DNA of 64,000 nucleotides from Loripinus fragilis (lineage: Eukaryota; Mollusca; Bivalvia; Lucinida; Lucinidae): NCBI GenBank assembly GCA_964019695.1, contig OZ026514.1:96114345-96178344 (forward strand), written 5' to 3'. The notes under the pieces are model-generated. The model was not told where the DNA came from and did not search any database. It was given only the letters and a program-made list of their open reading frames with translations. Below, piece by piece: positions 45,285 through 56,775 of the stretch (position 1 is the first letter of the stretch; every line of letters starts with the position of its first letter). The position numbers and the translations under genes are program-made.

Positions 45285-45690
45285 TGCCTTTAATGCCATC
45301 TTATTTTCATTCGCACTTCATTAGATCCAGACCTACAGAATAAAATCTCAGAATCAATTTCTGTTACAATTTAAATGGGTCGAACTATAATAATGAGTCG
45401 AATTGCATTATATCGAATAGTACTGGGTATATGTGACTGAACCCAGTATGCAGCATAATCAGATAGATTTTCGACTGTGATAGTTACCGGATGCATCGAT
45501 TTCAAACTAACATTACGACGGATGCATTAAAAAACTTATACTCTCGCCTTTCTTTCCTCGTTTCTTCTCCATCTTGGCCCTACCTCGTGAATTGCGCCTT
45601 TAAAATGTGCAACAGAGAACTCAACATACAAAAGTAAAAACACCGAAATCAAAATGACATAACACAAAACACAATGTCACATATAGGCTT
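45285..45690 (-). repeat. Microsatellite-tailed repeat family, copy 2 (inverted, uninterrupted)
   Basis: The minus strand gives 'ggaagcctatatgtgacatt' to 'aaaataagatggcattaaag' with no insertion, so it serves as the empty-site reference for 36650-38115. Confidence 0.68.
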
Positions 45691-45737
45691 CCGTACATAT
45701 CAGTTTCGTCTTAATCTGTACAGTTTTTTTTATAAAA

Positions 45738-45980
45738 TGAGCCGCGACATGTGCTTTCCAACAATGTGGTATTTTGACAAGTATAGACTGAGACGAGCCT
45801 GTACAGCCTCGATCCTCTTAAGCTTAGAAACGCCAAATGCTGTTCGGTCAGTAGCTTAACAATCATAGAATAGTCAAGCGATAAGCAAAGGCTCTGATCA
45901 GACTGCGCGTATGCGCAGGCTGATCTGAGGCTTTGCTGGTCGCACATACCACACTGTTGGAAATCTCATGTCGCGGCTCA
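45738..45980 (-). mobile_element. GAGCC MITE, copy 4 (inverted)
   Basis: 243 bp, TGAGCCGCGACATG ends. Core reads 'ctgatcagactgcgcgtatg' and 'cgcaggctgatctgagg'. Confidence 0.87.
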
Positions 45981-46248
45981 AATCGGATTTCAACGTATTC
46001 AATTATTATCTGCAGCCCTTTAAGATGAAACAATAGACCGACCAAATAGGTTGGAAGATCTAGAGTGATAGGCTAAGATGCCACCTGCGCTTGATAATAA
46101 TGACATGCGTGGAAGTAAGTACTAGAAAGTCACGTAAGGTACAAGCTACTTCACCTTACCCAGATGGCGTATGAAGCTGACGGAAGCCAAGGAAGTGGCA
46201 AAGAAGATGAAACATGGGTACATTAGAAACAATAGCAATGACGACAAA

Positions 46249-46486
46249 TGAGCCTCAACGCGAGAAACCCTGTCTTCGGTGGTTTGCGAACAACAAAGGC
46301 GCAGACCAGTCTGCGCATCCGCGCAGTCTGATCAGCGCCTTTGTTATTCTCTGTTTGGATAGCACCATATCTAAGCTTGTTATGAGCGAATTTCGATTTT
46401 CTGGATTGTCTCTGTAGCTGTGGAGACTGGTTTGAGTCTCACCTTGTCGATGACCCTGAAGACAGGTTTTCTCGCGACAAGGCCCA
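46249..46486 (+). mobile_element. GGGCC-type TIR MITE with shared core
   Basis: Ends 'gagcctcaacgcgagaaacc' and the inverse of 'gttttctcgcgacaaggccc', extending to 'ctgtcttc'/'gaagacag'. Core 'gcagaccagtctgcgcatcc' and 'gcgcagtctgatcagcgcc' is the same as in the GAGCC family. Confidence 0.75.
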
Positions 46487-46602
46487 AATAAGAGTGATGG
46501 AATGAAATGTGGGAGATGTGTGTAATGAAAGGTTAGTGCAGTGAAAGTTAGTTTGAGGAGGTAAAAGGAGGTGAAGATAGGTGGAAGGGAAGGAGGTATT
46601 AA

Positions 46603-46821
46603 ACCTTTCCTTCATGAATATTCATGCTAAGCTCCACCCACTATGAAGAACTATATAAATAAACTCTCACATTGAACAAAGAAATTACTTTTCAAAATCA
46701 GATATATCATATTCCCATAAACAAACAGAGTAGACCACGATTAGGCAGCTCTACAAGAGCTGTCTGGTCTGGGTCTGCTTTGTTTGAAAAAGTGTTAAAA
46801 GACGTCTCTATGAGTTAATGA
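46603..46821. mobile_element. About 220-bp insert flanked by TTAA, with hairpin
   Basis: TTAA on both sides (46599-46602, 46822-46825). Contains the CAAACAGT-type hairpin at 46723-46790 (arms 'ggcagctct' / 'agagctgtc'). Terminal inverted repeats not evident. Confidence 0.5.
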
Positions 46822-47076
46822 TTAAGAGGACGAGTTGGAGGGAGCTCGATGACAGACTGAGTTGGGTAAAAATGAGATGGGTTGAGACGGGGAGGAAGTG
46901 GGTAGGTCAGTGGTATTGAGGCAAGAAACGAAATTGATGCGAGTAATTCAGAGTCTAAAAGTCGAGAATCAATGGAATATGGGAGGGTTATTCTGAGACC
47001 GCCCATTATGATGAGCTCGCTGAATTGATCGAATAACTTAAAAAGGAGATGAAGATAGCTGGAAGGGAAGGAGGAA

Positions 47077-47288
47077 GGGTAAAGTCGGGTAAATTCGGAC
47101 ATAAGGTAAATTCGGACACACATTTGCAAACAGTGTAAATCCAGATGAGACGGCTCCTTATGAGCCGTCTTATCAGGGTTTCACTGTTTGCTTAGTTTAT
47201 TTAATTTTTGTTCCAATCATTCAAAAATAAAAGAAACAAGGTCGCTGTCCGAACTTAGACGACTGTCCGAATTTACCCGACTTTACCC
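47077..47288. mobile_element. 212-bp TIR MITE, ends GGGTAAAGTCGGGTAAATTC
   Basis: 25-bp perfect inverted ends (continuing ggaca), a second inner 'ggtaaattcggaca' repeat, and the CAAACAGT hairpin (arms 'gagacggctc' / 'gagccgtctt') in the centre. Confidence 0.8.
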
Positions 47289-47580
47289 TATTAAGAGGTT
47301 GAGTTGTAAGGAGCTCGATGATAGACTGATAATGAGTGTATTAGGACGGGAAGAAGTGCGTAGGTCAGTTATATTGAGGCAAGAAACGAAATTGGTGCGA
47401 GTAATTCAGAGTTTAAAAGTCGAGAATCAATGGAATATGGGAGGGTTATTCTGAGACCGCACGGTTTTTCAAAACGTGCTGCAACACCGCGCATTATGAT
47501 AAGCTCGATGGATTGATCGATTGACCCACTGATACATTAAGTGAGCGAATGAAGAAACAAGATGGAAGAAATGTGCGCGC

Positions 47581-47585
47581 GCGCG

Positions 47586-47632
<47 letters not shown>

Positions 47633-47634
47633 GA
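47581..47634. repeat. (GC)n/(GA)n microsatellite
   Basis: 'gcgcgcgcgc' followed by about 23 GA units with two G insertions. Confidence 0.9.
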
Positions 47635-47681
47635 TGGTAAAATATGAATGTGGCAAACTGGAAATCGGTGGTAGAGAAAAT

Positions 47682-47920
47682 TGAGCCGCGACATGAGATT
47701 TCCAACAATGTGGTATGTGCGACCAATAAAGGCTCAGACCAGCCTGCGCATACGCGCAGTCTGATCAGAGCCTTTGCTTGTCGCTTGAATATTCTATGAG
47801 TTTTAAGCTACTGACTGAATATCATTTTGAGTTTCTATTCTTAAAATGAGACAGTGCAGGCTCGTCTGACTCTTCAATTGTCAAAATGCCACATTGTTGA
47901 AAATCACATGTCACGGCTCA
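47682..47920 (+). mobile_element. GAGCC MITE, copy 5
   Basis: 239 bp, near-canonical ends TGAGCCGCGACATGAG and CATGTCACGGCTCA, core 'cagcctgcgcatacgcgcag'. Confidence 0.88.
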
Positions 47921-47939
47921 AATATTATCAATGAGACTA

Positions 47940-48025
47940 ACTGCCCAGTCAGCACACAGTATCGGGCAACCATCGGTCCGTCAGCGAAACACGCCGATGG
48001 TGGCACGCTTTGAGGTATTATTCAT
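47940..48025. repeat. Fragment of GGATCC-palindrome MITE
   Basis: 'gggcaaccatcggtccgtca', 'gcgaaacacgccgatggtgg': decayed palindrome core only. Confidence 0.45.
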
Positions 48026-48159
48026 TATGATGGGATCAAAGGAATGTACGGAGATGGGGGAGATTGGGAAAGAATACGCTGTAAGAGGATAAAGGGAAGA
48101 AGACTGTGAGCGGGAGGGGACCTGTGGTTGAGGAAGTATGAAATGTTAAAATAGTGCAT

Positions 48160-48195
48160 GCGCGCGCATGTGTGTGTGTGTGTGTGTGTGTGTGA
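48160..48195. repeat. (TG)n microsatellite
   Basis: 'gcgcgcatg' then about 12 TG units. Confidence 0.9.
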
Positions 48196-48399
48196 GGGGG
48201 CGCGATGGAATAATTGTGAGAGAATCAGATAAAAAATACAGTGAAATCTAGTGGAAGGGACAGCATCACTGATGAAAACTAGAACAGTCAGACTCCGACA
48301 AAGGGCCCCGCATAATGCCCTGCAGTGAAAAGGGGATTTCCGTTTTGGCGACAATATTGATAATTGGTCATCGGACAAAACCCATATTCAGATACATGT

Positions 48400-48840
48400 A
48401 TGAGCAATAGTTGGTGAAAGTAGTCCATAACAAATAACTAAATTAGAGTGTCCACAAGTGCAAACGTTTTGGCTGCCATCGTACAACACTAATATTCGAA
48501 CTTGGGTTTGATAAAAGTAATCCATACTTGAAATTTGGAAGAAATCGGGTAATAAATGACTAATTTAGAGTATCCACAAGTGCAAACTGACCATAGGCGG
48601 CAATGTTTTTGCGGCCATCTTGGTTATCGTTCACGGGACAAAACCCATATTCGAACCTGAGACAGAATTTGATAAAAGTAATTAGTAATATGATATTTGG
48701 AAGAAATCTGGTGGTAAATGACTAAGTTAGAGTGTCCACAAGTGCAAACCTCCAGGTGGCGGCCATTTTGGTGGACATCTTGGTTATCCGACACAGCCCA
48801 TATTCAAACTTTGGCGAGAGTTTAATAAAAGTAATCAATA
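48400..48840 (+). repeat. Tandem array of about 120-160-bp units, left part
   Basis: Markers 'gagtgtccacaagtgcaaac' at 48450, 48569 and 48730, 'ggccatcttggttat', 'aaacccatattcgaac', 'tgaaatttggaag'. Interrupted at 48840 by a 3.8 kb element; continues at 52637. Confidence 0.75.
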
Positions 48841-50014
48841 TGTGACCCGTCACGCGAAAAGGGACGAGTTGGGTGTCATATAGCGAATTTCACATTTTCC
48901 GCTTTTTGAATAGAGAATTTTATGACGAATCAAGAAATATTAATATGTTGGTGGGTTCTTGATCATTTTGGGTCTCAAAATGTCCAAAGAAGCTGGGTAC
49001 CGCCCTGAAGCGTTTCAAACTTTCTATTGACGTTATTGTAAGATTAACACGCGGTTATAAAATATTACAACTTGTTTGAAACGTTACAATGTATTTGTTG
49101 TTATCAATTTTCTTTTCTCTTTTTCTATTTATTATTTCTCTCATTCTTCCGCCTCTATTTCTTCTTCAAATTTCGCACCAGATATTTTTCTAGCCTTCAA
49201 CAACACTATAGTGTCTAAACTTAGTCAACTTTAAAAAGAAGCGCTTTACACTGACATAGTTCATGTGTTGTTTAAAAATTATTTTCCTCGCTGTTAATGC
49301 ATCAAACTTGATAAAAAGGATACCATTGGAAAGGAAATTGAAAAACGCAATAAACAAAATTCATTCATTAGCCAAGGTATCTTACTTCCTGAAAAAAATG
49401 ATTATAGTAAAACTGCAAAATACTGAAAAACTGATTTTCGTTGACGTCAACGGGAACGTCGGAGAGCCATGACGCAAAAGAAAATTGTGTTTTCTCAAAC
49501 ATGTGTACATTTACTACATTATCAGTTGAATTTAGCAAATATTAGAATGTGTATACATTGTTATGCTATTTCCACCAGCTTTCTTCTAGTATTTTGTTTA
49601 TTGTCGCCCGCTCTCAGAGAAAGTGATGAGCATAGTATTAGTGGTGTGTTGTTTGTGGTGCGTGGTTCTGCTCGGGTGCCATGTGTGTGCAGCTCTTTCT
49701 ACAGTTGAAGTGCATAGATAGGTTTGAAACTTGCCATTGCTTACAGATCATACAGATGCGCAAGTGGTTCATATACAATACTCAGTCACATTGATTTCAG
49801 TCACTTATTTTCGTCGTGACCATCGACTGCTACAAATGTCTCATGATATTGATAGTTGGTATGTGCATGGGATTTTAATATGATTCTCAAATTTATTTTG
49901 TCACTATTTTATGTTTTGCACTTTAACACAAGTTTGAACTTGCATACTATAAGCATGTGGTAAGTGTTTATAAAAAAAACTTCACCTATACGATTTATAC
50001 TGATTGTTTGAAAC

Positions 50015-50535
50015 TTTGCATGTACAGTCATGGGACATGTAAGTGTTCGTCTACTTGTGACGTCGCCGTTTAAATTAGTGTAACTCCAGATATTTTGCAA
50101 ACATTATTGTCGCAATACTATACAAGCTTCAGTCATGAAAAAAGTACTAAATGAAAGCAAATTGATCTACGCAATAAACATATTTATTGAAGCTTCCTGG
50201 TGTCTATTGTTTTCGCATGGTTGTCATTTAAAAACAAAGACAAATTAAAATTTCATTTTTTCGGCGACGTTAATGTCAGCGTCAATGGGAATCGTGATAT
50301 TTGAAAATTTACGTCCACTTTAAACGCGTTCTCCTTGAGAACCCAAGGCGTAATTATTTTAATATTTAATTGTGTATTGCTATTTTCTATATGCTTTTCA
50401 TCCGTGTAAGTTTTGTAAAAATGCACCCAATAACATCGTCATAATAATTTTTGCAAAAAATCTGGAAGTGCACCGTTTTAAACGGCGACGTCACAAGTAG
50501 GCGATAATTATGTCCCGTGACTTTTGACGTCCTGG
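50015..50535. repeat. Inner inverted repeat pair
   Basis: 'catgggacatgtaagtg' and 'cgtctacttgtgacgtcgcc' (50030-50075) face 'ggcgacgtcacaagtaggcg' and 'taattatgtcccgtga' (50483-50523). About 90-130 bp per arm with a 280-bp spacer. Suggests a smaller nested element. Confidence 0.6.
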
Positions 50536-51878
50536 TACATGCATGCATTGTGTAATGCTGACTTTGTATTGCATATATCCTCAGTACATAAAGAAACGCA
50601 ACCATCATGCACTTTTGAATTACTTGCACAATTCCTCAAATTGGAGGGCACATGCTGAATTCTAAGACATTTTGTCACTATGGCGGCATTTCTTTTAGCA
50701 TGTACACTAAGGATATACTAAAATAAATAGTCACACGCTCCATTTTTTTCTTTTGTTAACACGTGTTAAACATCAGAAAAGATGCTTTGTTATTAATTTG
50801 CATAAAAAGTATGCTTTTCGAAAGTGCTTACATTATTCCTAGTAAACTTAAACACATACTGGGCATATAAGGATTGTCAATTTAACAATTGTTTTTTAGT
50901 TAAAATTGCTGGCTCATTTCCTTTTGGTGCCGTGGTTCAACCAGAAGAGATTTGCAAAGCTTTGGCAAGTGTAGTAGCTATGGCCATAACATGTAAATAT
51001 TTCAAAATTTCCTTGTCATTCACCCCCCCCCCCTCTTTTTTATTAACACTTTATTCTCCCCAGGAGAGGACCATCCCTCTGCATGCCTAACAAATCATGC
51101 TTTATGGACATCGTTTTCGCAACAGTTGTGCACAACCACGTAGCAGCCGTTCAGCTGTTTGGTGTGTAGAAACTTACAAGCATGCGTACCATGTCAGCCT
51201 CTTCCTCGATTTTATTTATTTGAAGGATTGTTGTAGCTTGGCAATATGTTATGGAGTTTCTTTATGATGCTTAAAATATAAAATTACCGTGTCCAACCTA
51301 ACAAATGCACTGTCATTCAAAACTAAACAGCCGGGAAATAGGACTTGTGAAGATGGTGTATTCGGTTGTACACTAAACTAACAAGAATGAACTAAGGCAG
51401 CAAACACGCTTGACTAGAATCGTGTTCCTGCCGATTGGGGCATGGATACATGATGGGCATGGTTACATACGATGGGTTGAATGGCGCCTCCGCACACAGC
51501 TGCAAAACCGCCCGTTTAACAGTTTGAAAGGTCCCAGGTCTGTCCAGGCAAAGATCGTCGCTGATACATGTATATACATATGTATGCGCAGCTCTTCGGG
51601 ACTGTTTCACGTTCTTCAATGCTAAAAGCGTCAATCAGTTTTGGGAAGGAAAGTAAACGGCGCTGCTGTAAAATTATAGTCCCGTTACCCTTAGTCCCAC
51701 AGGTGCCGAAGTACCTAATGAAGGATGCATAACGGTAGTTTTTTTCTTATTTATGACGGAGGGTGGATTAAATATTTTGCTTGGAAGATGCAGATACTAT
51801 TGGTATGTCAATATTCTTTTGTCTATAGCAAAAATAAAAAACATAAAAAAGCCTAAAAAGAAGCAAAAATTAAATTGG

Positions 51879-51950
51879 AAAACCGACGCTCGGAACCGAA
51901 CTTGGGCCGTTCGCGTGAGAGTCAGGTATCGTAGCCCCTACACCATTGCA
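51879..51950 (-). pseudogene. tRNA-Glu-like remnant
   Basis: The minus strand has 'atggtgtaggggctacgata' (D-arm-like), 'ctgactctcacgcg' with CTC where a Glu anticodon would be, and 'aagttcggttcc' (box B-like). Acceptor and T stems pair poorly, so this is a decayed tRNA or SINE head, not a working gene. Confidence 0.4.
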
Positions 51951-52636
51951 GAAATTTTAAAGAATTTACTTATAATTATTTCAAACTATATGGCATAATC
52001 ATGAAATATTTTTTTCATTGTGTTTTTTTTTTAATTTTTCTTTAAGTCCCCAAAAGCCATTTTGATTTTTTCACAAAAAACTTCTTATGCTTCTGCTGTA
52101 CTCATAATACACTTGACTATTCGTTAAAGAAAAAAGACATCGTTTTTTTCCAGAAAATTTGTTAAATGCTGAAAACTTCCATGTGAGATTATGAAAAATC
52201 AAGAGTGGTGACATATCCTTTTTATTTCATAAATTGACAGTCCATACATAAAACAAACTGTATGCAAAGAATTAAAAAGATTTTAACATGGGAAGTATTA
52301 CCCGCAACTGCCCTTAAATTAGCAGGCCTAAACCATGTCAACCAGATGAGAAATAGATCTAAATCATAAACTGAACTGCGTGGACGATTCTCGACCCAAA
52401 TTTCACTTACGAACATTCAAAAGGGACATTTAAAATCGTACAAAATGTTTTACAGTCTGTCGGCAGAAAACCTCAAAATGAAAAACGCTTTTGATCCGGT
52501 TTTATAATAAGTTAAACTTCTCTTTGAAACACGCGAAGGTGTGCTATTTTTGCGATACGCGACATTAACTTTAAGACGTATTTTCTCAAAATGACGTCGT
52601 TCACCCAACTCGTACCTTTTTGCGTGACGGGTCACA

Positions 52637-53095
52637 TATATGAAATTCGGAAGCAATCGGGTGATAAATGACTAAGGTAGAGTGTCCACAAGTGTAATCT
52701 GATAAGCGATGACCATTTTATCGGCCATCTTGGATATCCTTCGTCGTAAAAAAAATTCCAACCTGAACTAGAGATGATGGAAGGAATCCGCATATGAAAT
52801 TTGGATTAAAAATGACTAAGTGAGAGTGACCACAACAGCGGACGACAGGTGGCGGCCATTGTGATGGCCATCTTGGTTATCCGACACAGTCCATATTCAA
52901 ACTTGTGCGAGGGTTTGATAAAAGTAATCCATAATATGAAATTTGGAAGCAATCGGGCAATAAATGACTAAGGTAGAGTGTCCATAAGTGCAAACTGATA
53001 GGCGGCAGCTATTTTGTCGGCCATCTTGGTTGTCGTTCATCCGTCAAAACCCATATTCGAACATGAACCAGAGTTTGATGGAAGCAATCAATTTG
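52637..53095 (+). repeat. Tandem array, right part
   Basis: Continuation of 48400-48840 with 'gagtgtccacaagtgtaatc', 'ggcggccattgtgatggcca' and 'agagtgtccataagtgcaaa'; about three more units. Confidence 0.75.
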
Positions 53096-53857
53096 TAAGA
53101 AAACAATAGAGATCCCTTATATGCGATCGGCAGAGAGGGGTCAAAATATGACTTAATCCACCCCATGACGGATTTGTACACCATAACTCAAAATGAAGCC
53201 TGATACAATGTATGTCCTCGTTATGATAGGGTATAATGTTGGCATCAGAAATGGTTCAAATGCCTGAAAAGGGACCTTATCGACCATACTGAAAACCTAG
53301 TAAAATATGAATTGCTTCTAGTATTACTAATCAACACTCTTGAAAATGATTTCTTCTTTCTTGAATAATGCAACGTTTCACTGAACAAAAGTAGTGGGGT
53401 ATTTGTCATTTGCGTGGCACAAAATAATGATAATAACACAAGAAATAGTACTTATATTACAGGGGAAAAGGTTCCGTTGTAAAGCATTACAGGTACGAGA
53501 GTTCTGCCAAAGTGCTAAAGTATATAGACCGTGGGATGCTAATAGACCATCTACATCCCAGATTGAATTATTGTACACTATGATTTTCTGCATCTACATT
53601 ATAGAAGATGCAAAAGTACACATGTTGGCCCTCTGTCACTTTACTACCTTTTAATTATAATCTTAACTCATTATAACTGTTACATACGTTATTTTTTTAA
53701 TACATTGATCTTGTTCAGTTATACCATTATATGAGTTATATCACCATACTCACTTACTTTTTAAACTGCTAATGGGTGTAAATTACTGCCATGTGAGGGC
53801 TCAATAATGAGAAAATTAACCACTATTGTGAGAAAATTAACGAATATTATATAATTA
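53096..53857. other. No gene recognised
   Basis: AT-rich DNA. Overlapping ORFs at 53378-53654 lack motifs. Confidence 0.45.
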
Positions 53858-53986
53858 TTGACTATTGAGGCATTGGACATGATGTGATATCGACCTGAGA
53901 GTACCAATATTGACCGAGGCGGAGCCGAGGTCAATTTTGGTATTCTCAGGCCAATATCACATCATGTCCAATGCCTCAATAGTCAA
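53858..53986. mobile_element. Near-perfect palindrome, 58-bp arms, 13-nt loop
   Basis: Arms 'ttgactattgaggcattgga...' (53858-53915) and its complement (53929-53986) differ at about four positions. Loop 'gaggcggagccga'. AT-rich similarity continues outward ('gagaaaattaa..atataatt' / 'ataataaaacaattgt'). Confidence 0.8.
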
Positions 53987-55095
53987 CAATTGTTTTATTA
54001 TATAAATTCTCTAAACAAAAAAGCAACAACAACAAAATCTGGCTATGGACTATGTCTTGGATTTTTTTTTACATGATGACTAACTGATTTCATTCAGTTA
54101 AAAGAGGAATGAATGCATAATTTATTTGTAATTACAACTGCAGACAGAGAAGATCCAGATTAAATGCTGCATAATGTGGCATTTCATCAGGATCTACACT
54201 GTTTGCTAAGACAAAAATGATCTTCAGGGAAAAAACTGCAATTTTGTTAAGAAATTAAAACCTGTGACCCATTGAATTTTACAATGGACCACAATGGACC
54301 ATGTCAAGTTTATTGCATCAATCCAGAAGGAAGAATTCATAAGTTCATTTAAGAGTTCTGCTAATTACTATATTCAACAGCAAAGTCTGAATTACATGTA
54401 TATGATGAAACACCAAATCTTGTGAATTTCGTGCTGCCGTCACTCACTGAATTGTATTTACAGCAAATCATGCAAGTTTCATGCTGAAAGCTAACCTGTT
54501 ATGGAAAGTTTCTTTGAATTCTATTTTTAGTAACTAATATTGAATGGGAAAACCAGCAGCCCATGTGGTATGTAGTTTTATGGACTCGAGTGGATAGGCA
54601 TCTGGGCCAATCAAAAGATGTCTATTTATAGGTTATATAATAATGTCTTTTATAGCATAAAATATAAGTGAGATAAACTCTTGACATAAACACAAGTGAT
54701 GAAAAGAAAGAAACTTTAACTCAAAGCACATACACTCCTATTTTTGTTAAGAGTGTTTTATCGAATATGTAAAAATCACATAGAAACGTCTTGTTTTAAT
54801 GATCAGAATTTGTAATCACGAGTCTCTTAATAAGAAATGATAAATTCTATTTCGAACTAACTAGTTATGTCTATTCAACACGAAATTTGTTTTTGAAATT
54901 AAATATAATATCCTATGATGTATCATTAATTGGATTAGGCAATACTTGGAGCACCTTAACGTTTGTACTATACGTTACATATTGCCAAACAATATAAATG
55001 ATACTTTACGCCAAAAATGTTTATTATCCCCTTTAACTCTTGTTTATCAACAGAATGCTCATAAATGATGCTAAACGTTTTCTTCATGGTTGATA
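53987..55095. other. No gene; one CAAACAGT-type hairpin at 54147-54212
   Basis: 'gatccagattaaatgctgc' / 'gcatttcatcaggatc' arms ending 'acactgtttgct'. Otherwise plain AT-rich DNA. Confidence 0.5.
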
Positions 55096-56442
55096 CGAGG
55101 GGCATTTGGAAAGTTCTTAGCATGGTCTTTATCTCAGTAACCAATTTACAAACCCTATCATGCTTGGTATCATTTTAAAGAGCTATCTTTCTTCTTTGTT
55201 ATAGCACAAAATTCCTAAGGATGTTATCATGAAAACACCAAAAACATTATTGTGAATACATGTACTGTTTGCATATTGGAAAACGCAAAATTTCAGTGGA
55301 AAATATAATTTTTACCTTGGAAAAGTGTGCAGAACATTAAGAATAGTTCGATCATGAAAATAAATAATTTTGTAACATTTGGTAGGCCACAATCTGGTAC
55401 AATGATTACATAATTGATAACCGAGTTCGATGCTTCTAATAAATAAAAACCGGAACAGCAATACCAAAACCGTTTAAAGAAAGCAAAACAATGCGCCTAT
55501 TTTTAGGTCTGAAAATCTCATGTCACAATGGACATATTTTGAAGATGTATAAACGACAGTTGTTTAAAAATGCCGTATGTTGGTATATTTATTAAGCACA
55601 CTTAATGCTCTTTGTAATGAAACCATAGGAAATTTTGTTAACCAGAACAAAGGGAAGATAACTCTTAAAATTTTCTCATGGGCAAAATGAGTTTTGCTAT
55701 GAGCTGACGTTCTGGTTCATTTCAAATGAAAACAGTGGCAAACAAAAAGTAAAAACACATTGAGAGTAGAAATCAATCAATTTTGAAATGGTTAACGCGA
55801 TATCATGAGATAGTGTTACGCCATCAACAAAATATGCTTGGTTGAGTTACCCCACCCACTTCTTAAAAGTAGGGGTAGTTTTATTAGGAATAATATTCTT
55901 GAATACAGAACTAATATAGCCACACATTTTGCGCGACCAAATGATTGTTATGCATTGTTGGCTATAAATAAAGCAAACCATATACTCAATAGGCTTTTTT
56001 TCGTGCTCCTGTAGTGACATAATTTATAATTAAAGTAAAAAAAAACAGCAAAAAAGGGTCATTTTTGATAGTTTATCATTTCTCTATTAGTCAACATTTA
56101 CCAAATGTAAAGGTGGTAGTTGTGCAAGCAGTGATCGCATAATATATTTTAATAAAAAATAAGTTGAACCAAATCGTTAATTTGTCAAATCATGATCGCA
56201 AATAAGGTCCCCGATTTTCCTTCGCTTTTTTCCAAGTACTTTGCTTAAAATTTCCGCCAGTATATAAACCCCTACTCATTTTGAGCATGCGCTGCACGTG
56301 CACACCAAGTCCTTTTTCGACAAAAATTAAACCATCAAGTAGCCGTTGAATTATAGTTTCAAAAAATGTATTATTTGATAGCATTTTAACAACGCGTTGT
56401 GGCGTTATGGTGACATGCTAAGAACTTTCCAAATGACCCTCG
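55096..56442. mobile_element. Mariner-like non-autonomous element, 1.35 kb
   Basis: Ends CGAGGGGCATTTGGAAAGTT and the inverse (cgagggtcatttggaaagtt), continuing 'cttagcatg', about 30 bp in all. TA on each side (55094-55095, 56443-56444). Length and termini fit mariner, but no transposase D,D(34)D frame is visible. A 64-codon minus ORF (56384-56190) near one end has no known motif. Confidence 0.75.
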
Positions 56443-56687
56443 TATATTCAACAGCATATAACTCTTAAGGTTTTTGTGATATGAACAAGCTGTTTGCAGT
56501 TTTGAAATGGTCAGTGAATCGTCTTTTATAGACATGCATTTTTTTAAATTTAAAATGTGTGATGAAAGGATTACAAAATGAAACTTTATATAAAAATATC
56601 AATGGTTTATACCACTTTTACCAACTTTAGCACGAAATATCTCGTGATGTGCAGGGTCTACACTGATGTATGTGGTATAAAATAGGT

Positions 56688-56775
56688 ATACCATGTTTGT
56701 CCACCGGTACGTAAGATAATCCACTCGCTAAAGCTCGTGGATTATCTCCACATACAGGCGGACAACCCATGGTAT
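56688..56775. repeat. Palindromic element, second copy of 5381-5476
   Basis: 'taccatgtttgtccaccggt' / 'ggcggacaacccatggta', inner 'agataatccactcgc' / 'gctcgtggattatct'. Confidence 0.6.

Larger units (their letters stand above)
46563..47525 (+). repeat. Tandem duplication (about 260-280 bp unit), each copy holding a different insert
   Basis: Unit 1 = 46563-46602 + 46822-47040; unit 2 = 47045-47076 + 47289-47525. Shared text 'ggtcagt.atattgaggcaag', 'aaaagtcgagaatcaatgga', 'tgggagggttattctgagac'. Both units are interrupted at the same place, after 'gaagggaaggagg'. Confidence 0.7.
48841..52636. mobile_element. 3.8 kb TA-flanked TIR element
   Basis: Ends TGTGACCCGTCACGCGAAAA and the inverse of the right end (tgtgacccgtcacgcaaaaa), about 35 bp before diverging. 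TA on each side (48839-48840, 52637-52638), and removing it restores the array unit 'gtaatcaatatatgaaattc'. No transposase ORF (longest 80-90 codons, no motif). Inside are an inner inverted pair (50015-50115 / 50400-50535) and a tRNA-like remnant. Probably a non-autonomous composite. Confidence 0.8.

Noticed and set aside
44685..45299. 204-codon minus ORF
   Set aside because: Built from (GATA)n and (ACAG)n microsatellite translation ([16 protein letters not shown]).
46603..46821. piggyBac-type element, from the flanking TTAA
   Set aside because: TTAA occurs on both sides, but the termini show no inverted repeat, and TTAA is common in AT-rich DNA, so only a generic insert is called.
51879..51950. 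Functional tRNA-Glu gene
   Set aside because: Anticodon-like CTC and box-B-like sequence are present, but the acceptor and T stems do not pair, so it is listed only as a remnant.
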